Assembly (NCBI GenBank): GCA_037440405.1
Contig: JBBIUE010000014.1
Span: 10,035 to 74,034 of the forward strand
Direction of reading: 5' to 3'
From: JANMGV01 sp037440405
GTDB taxonomy: Bacteria > Planctomycetota > Planctomycetia > Pirellulales > Pirellulaceae
DNA: 64,000 nucleotides
Below are positions 61,151 through 64,000 of this stretch, in pieces; within the stretch, counting starts at the first letter, position 1; each line of letters opens with the position of its first letter. The translations under genes were made by a program, and so were the position numbers. The notes under the pieces are model-generated. The model made no database searches. It saw only the letters and a list, made by a program, of their open reading frames with translations, and was not told the DNA's origin.

Positions 61151-62203
61151 CTAACGGCCGATCAGTGGTAGGCCAGTCTGCACGGCGGCATTCTGAGTTG
61201 CAGCCGCTAACGCTGTGTGTAAGTGAACCATGTGTTGAATACCACAGCGTTTGAGGACAGCAACGAGTTCTTCTTTGAGTTGAGTTGCTTGATCGCTTCT
61301 TGAGTCATTGGCTTCGGGAACATCCAAACTGCGGGCGATGCTTCTGCTAAGCTCATCCAGGAGATGATAATTCGAGACCTCTCGAGCAGCTTTGCGTTCC
61401 GGATGGGCATGGTCAAACCAATCATCGACCAGGAGTCCACTTGCTCCCAAGCCAAGTAGTTTCGCGCAGTCTTCACCGTTCCGAAAAGCTGCATTGCAGA
61501 GAATGGGCTTCAGAGGTTGGTGAGCCTCTGTGGCACACTTTCGCGCCCCCATGATAGCCAGCGCTTGCCCGTGCCGAGGAGACGTAATCGCCAGACCGCG
61601 TGGCATGATCAGCGTGATGAAATCGACTCCGATTTTGATCAGAAATGGAATGTCGCGCTGGACACGACCAATCGGAACAGCAACTCCAACGGGGACTTGA
61701 TCGTCGGTAATTTGGCGGACCAGTTCCATCTTTTTTGCGAGCATCGCTGAAGACGTGATCTCCAGCGGCCAGGCTAGCGTGCTTTCATCGATCTGATTTG
61801 AATCCGACGCGGAGGCCAACCACTGCAACTCGATTGCGTCCGCCGATTCTAATTCAACCAATTCCGGCCAATGGTCAACGAACATCGGTGCGATTCTCAT
61901 CGGTGCTGATGCAACCGGGATGTGAGCAAGTGCTTCTGCTGGTGAAACGATGGCTCCACCGACATCGTGCAGCCATTGGCATACCTGCTCAATTCTCTCT
62001 GGTTTCGCGGAACGGGTAATTGGGTATCGGCTAACGAATGGCGAGCGAAGAGTGAAGCGGTGCTGGGGCCTGCTTCCCAACGTGAACGATGGCGATGGCA
62101 CCCTTGTCGGAGGCAATGATTCGACCGCTGGGGGGAGCAGGATCAACTCATCGAGAAGTGTATCTATGAAAGTTGTTCGTTGAATCGAATCGGAATCACT
62201 CAT
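61151..62203 (-). CDS. Divergent glutamate-synthase-type FMN barrel protein
   Basis: A 350-aa protein resembling the FMN-binding TIM barrel of glutamate synthase or of the N-methylglutamate-synthase subunit GlxD/MgsC. The KKMELVRQITDDQVPVGVAVP strand-helix, GVDFITL and ILCNAAFRNGEDCAKLLGLG (the VRTGxDVAKALALGA region of glutamate synthase) support this. Missing are the GGKSNTGEGGE loop and the C-x5-C-x4-C [3Fe-4S] motif, so cofactor use may differ or be lost. It overlaps the upstream GXGXG gene by 4 bp (ATGA), so the two proteins are almost certainly made together as a complex. Confidence 0.7.
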   Translation of the reverse strand: MSDSDSIQRTTFIDTLLDELILLPPAVESLPPTRVPSPSFTLGSRPQHRFTLRSPFVSRYPITRSAKPERIEQVCQWLHDVGGAIVSPAEALAHIPVASAPMRIAPMFVDHWPELVELESADAIELQWLASASDSNQIDESTLAWPLEITSSAMLAKKMELVRQITDDQVPVGVAVPIGRVQRDIPFLIKIGVDFITLIMPRGLAITSPRHGQALAIMGARKCATEAHQPLKPILCNAAFRNGEDCAKLLGLGASGLLVDDWFDHAHPERKAAREVSNYHLLDELSRSIARSLDVPEANDSRSDQATQLKEELVAVLKRCGIQHMVHLHTALAAATQNAAVQTGLPLIGR

Positions 62204-62844
62204 GATCGTGCGACTCGATACATTCGAAATTCAACACCCGTCGATTTGATTCCAGCTTTGAGCATCAGAAGACTTAGCTGAAATCGGTCGGACTCCTTCA
62301 TGCGCACAACATGGAGATGCTCGGCGACGGAGGCCGCTTCTCCGCGAAGAAAAATCGTTCCACCAACCATTTGAGCTCCGAGCGAGGTTCCAGCGGAGCC
62401 GCCAATCACAAGTGTGCCGTCATGCATGAAGAAACCAGCATCTGCACCGACATTGCCTCGGACAACGATTTCCGCTCCGCGCAGCCCAACTGCGCAGCGA
62501 TCTCCTGCTCGACCGTAGACGGAAGCCAAACCGGATTTCCCAAAGGCACCAAAGGAATCCGCAGCATTCCCGCGGACGACTATGGCACCTCCTCGAATCC
62601 CCAAAGCTGCGGCGGAACCAATATCGCCATGAACTTCGATCATCGCCCTTTGGCTCGCCGCAAAACAATAGTCGCCAAGCGATCCTTGAAATCGAAGTGG
62701 GATCGGGGAATTCAAAGTAAGGCCGACCAAATCCTGACCATCGCAGCCGACAACTTCGATCGCCGAAACATCGGGCTTTTCTGTCAGAATCTGAATCTGC
62801 CGATTGAACTCAACCGAACCGAGTTGGCGAATATCCAAGTTCAT
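62200..62844 (-). CDS. GXGXG-domain protein (GlxC/MgsB-like)
   Basis: A 214-aa protein that is mostly a right-handed beta-helix of GXGXG repeats (AMIEVHGDIGSAAALGIRGG, IVVRGNAADSFGAFGKSG, VVRGNVGADAGFFMHDG). It corresponds to the C-terminal domain of glutamate synthase, or the separate GlxC/MgsB subunit of N-methylglutamate synthase. It also resembles FwdC/FhcC of C1 metabolism, but the adjacent FMN-barrel gene favours the glutamate-synthase type. No amidotransferase subunit is in the window. It starts 6 bp after the oxidoreductase stop. Confidence 0.85.
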   Translation of the reverse strand: MNLDIRQLGSVEFNRQIQILTEKPDVSAIEVVGCDGQDLVGLTLNSPIPLRFQGSLGDYCFAASQRAMIEVHGDIGSAAALGIRGGAIVVRGNAADSFGAFGKSGLASVYGRAGDRCAVGLRGAEIVVRGNVGADAGFFMHDGTLVIGGSAGTSLGAQMVGGTIFLRGEAASVAEHLHVVRMKESDRFQLSLLMLKAGIKSTGVEFRMYRVARS

Positions 62845-62850
62845 TCCGTC

Positions 62851-64000
62851 TTATACGACCGTCTCGTACCCATCACGCGAAGTACGATGCGCGAGGGCGT
62901 TTGCTTCGTCGTCGTTCTCAAACATCTGCGCCGCCGGATCAAACTTCACCGTCCGACCAGTCAGCAGGGCAACGTTGGCAAGATGGCAAGCGTTCACTGC
63001 ACGAACATGATCAGGAACGTTAGCAACGGGCGATCCGCCGCTCTTGACGCACTCAAAGAAATTCGTCATGTGGCCCAACTGCCGCTTGGGTAATTCGCCT
63101 CCGTAGAGTTTGGCCATCAAGGCCTCAATTTCTTCCTTCGCTTTCGGATCAGCATCGATGTCTTCCACGGGCTTACCCGTAATGTTGCCACGATTGACCC
63201 GAATACGGCCCTCTTCGCCGGAGATGAGCAGCTGATTCTCGCCACTGGTCAGCTTGATCACGTTACCTGTCGATAATTTGATGTCGCAATCAAAGGAGTA
63301 AGCGACGTTGTACGCGTGTGGCATTTCTCGAGGTGGGATTTTGCCCAACAAGAAGTCACGGACTTTCTCGCGATCGACGCCCATAAATTCTCCAGTTCCG
63401 GTGGCCTCGACTGCTTGACCGTCCGCACCCGCCAGTGCCCAGAATGCAATGTCGGTGTGGTGGACACCCCAGTCGGTCACTTGTCCACCTGAATATTCGA
63501 ACCACCATCGGAAGTTCCATCCGATGCGTTCTGAACAGAAATCAACTTCCGGTGCCGGACCGAGCCAGAGGTCCCAATGCAGTTCGTCCGGAGCTTTGGA
63601 GGAATCGAACGGTCCAAAGGGTTTATCGCGGTCAGGGCTTCGAGAGGCAGCTCGACCAACGGAGCTGACAGCCGTCAGTGTGTTTCCCAAGCGACCGCTC
63701 TGAGCAATCGCCACCGCCTTCAAGAACCGCATGTCGAACTCGCTGCGCTGCTGGGTTCCCACTTGGAAAACCTTGCCGTACTTCTGGACGGCCTGTTGAA
63801 TGACTTGGCCTTCGGCGATGGTCAGAGTAAGTGGCTTTTCGCAGTAGACGTGCTTCCCTGCTTTCATGGCGTCGACCGCAATCTTCACGTGCCAGTGGTC
63901 CGGAGTACCGATCGTGACGACGTCCACGTCTTTCTCCTGCTCCAGCATTTCTCGGTAATCGGTGTAGATCTTGCAGTCGATGTTTTGTTCACGATACCGT
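62851..64000 (-). CDS. Gfo/Idh/MocA-family oxidoreductase, 5' end outside window
   Basis: The C-terminal 382 residues of an NAD(P)-dependent sugar-type oxidoreductase; the start lies beyond 64000. The dinucleotide-fold tail has VDVVTIGTPDHWH and the EKPL motif (YCEKPLT), and the catalytic-region GGQVTDWGVHHTDIAFWALAG is intact. Such planctomycete enzymes often have a Tat or Sec leader, which would be off the window. It is followed 6 bp later by the GXGXG gene, so the three minus-strand genes look like one operon, linking a sugar oxidation step to a glutamate-synthase-like complex; this link is inferred. Confidence 0.9.
   Translation of the reverse strand, partial: RYREQNIDCKIYTDYREMLEQEKDVDVVTIGTPDHWHVKIAVDAMKAGKHVYCEKPLTLTIAEGQVIQQAVQKYGKVFQVGTQQRSEFDMRFLKAVAIAQSGRLGNTLTAVSSVGRAASRSPDRDKPFGPFDSSKAPDELHWDLWLGPAPEVDFCSERIGWNFRWWFEYSGGQVTDWGVHHTDIAFWALAGADGQAVEATGTGEFMGVDREKVRDFLLGKIPPREMPHAYNVAYSFDCDIKLSTGNVIKLTSGENQLLISGEEGRIRVNRGNITGKPVEDIDADPKAKEEIEALMAKLYGGELPKRQLGHMTNFFECVKSGGSPVANVPDHVRAVNACHLANVALLTGRTVKFDPAAQMFENDDEANALAHRTSRDGYETVV

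Noticed and set aside
1..64000. tRNA or rRNA genes
   Set aside because: No T-loop (GGTTCGA-type) plus acceptor-stem pairing was seen in the intergenic gaps, and no rRNA-like stretches.
1..64000. Prophage, insertion sequence or integrase
   Set aside because: No transposase, integrase or phage structural gene pattern in any frame; gene content is housekeeping and planctomycete-typical.

Overview
The window looks like chromosome of a member of the Planctomycetota, most likely the Pirellulales/Pirellulaceae. This rests on gene content, because no rRNA is present. Supporting features are a membrane-anchored protein starting MASPFSVFRK, an ECF sigma factor of the planctomycete type, a transmembrane Ser/Thr kinase beside FHA proteins, a very long TolC-family lipoprotein, a Gfo/Idh/MocA oxidoreductase, a neutral-ceramidase-like exoenzyme, a PQQ-type beta-propeller and several small families of the type I associate with this phylum. 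Genes lie on both strands in short operons. I see no rRNA, tRNA, insertion sequence, prophage or CRISPR array.

Layout. 1-150: 5' end of a membrane-anchored protein. 490-3378: topA and its terminator. 3380-4700: gene-poor repeat region with a 48-bp perfect tandem duplication and two ~109-bp duplicated blocks carrying REP-like palindromes. 4761-5895: an Rrf2 regulator divergent from a heme-c Tll0287-like (DUF3365) sensor, with a palindrome over a TTGACA box between them. 6304-8647: GGDEF protein and glgC. 9038-13779: M3 oligopeptidase, a MurE-like ligase and an unknown protein. 14219-19261: a YhaO/YhaN (SbcD/SbcC-like) pair. 19480-21720: HU and ImuB-like polymerase. 22312-28212: PPi-type phosphofructokinase, a GNAT protein coupled to a catalytically dead ketosynthase, a ceramidase-like enzyme and smpB. 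28418-32172: RidA, (methyl)citrate synthase, enoyl-CoA hydratase and DUF4432, a likely catabolic run. 32817-37657: coiled-coil, FHA, kinase and membrane proteins, a signalling operon. 37930-40358 (minus): Dabb protein, FHA protein and leucyl aminopeptidase. 40447-43450: UbiD-family decarboxylase, a free-standing RNA polymerase alpha-CTD and a small protein. 43957-48957: a three-gene electron-transfer operon. 48939-58811: glycosyltransferase, membrane coiled-coil protein, TolC-like protein, ECF sigma, flippase and beta-propeller. 58845-60965: cstA. 61151-64000 (minus): Gfo/Idh oxidoreductase, GXGXG protein and a divergent glutamate-synthase-type barrel.

The most unusual system is the operon at 43957-48957. 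It encodes a soluble protein joining two cyclic-nucleotide-binding-type domains to a DmsB/HybA-like four-cluster ferredoxin, a His-rich b-type membrane protein and a decaheme cytochrome c anchored at the membrane. Together they read as a ligand-gated route for electrons between cytoplasm and periplasm without any recognisable terminal oxidoreductase. Other points of interest are the ketosynthase that lacks all three catalytic residues (E176, D345 and no first His), a YhaO protein with GNVD instead of GNHD, the free alpha-CTD, an ImuB gene whose start lies directly after an intrinsic terminator, and the split GlxC/GlxD-like pair.

Limits: all family calls come from reading motifs by eye, with no database search. 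Starts were chosen from Shine-Dalgarno-like sequences and family N termini. Promoters and operators are pattern matches only.
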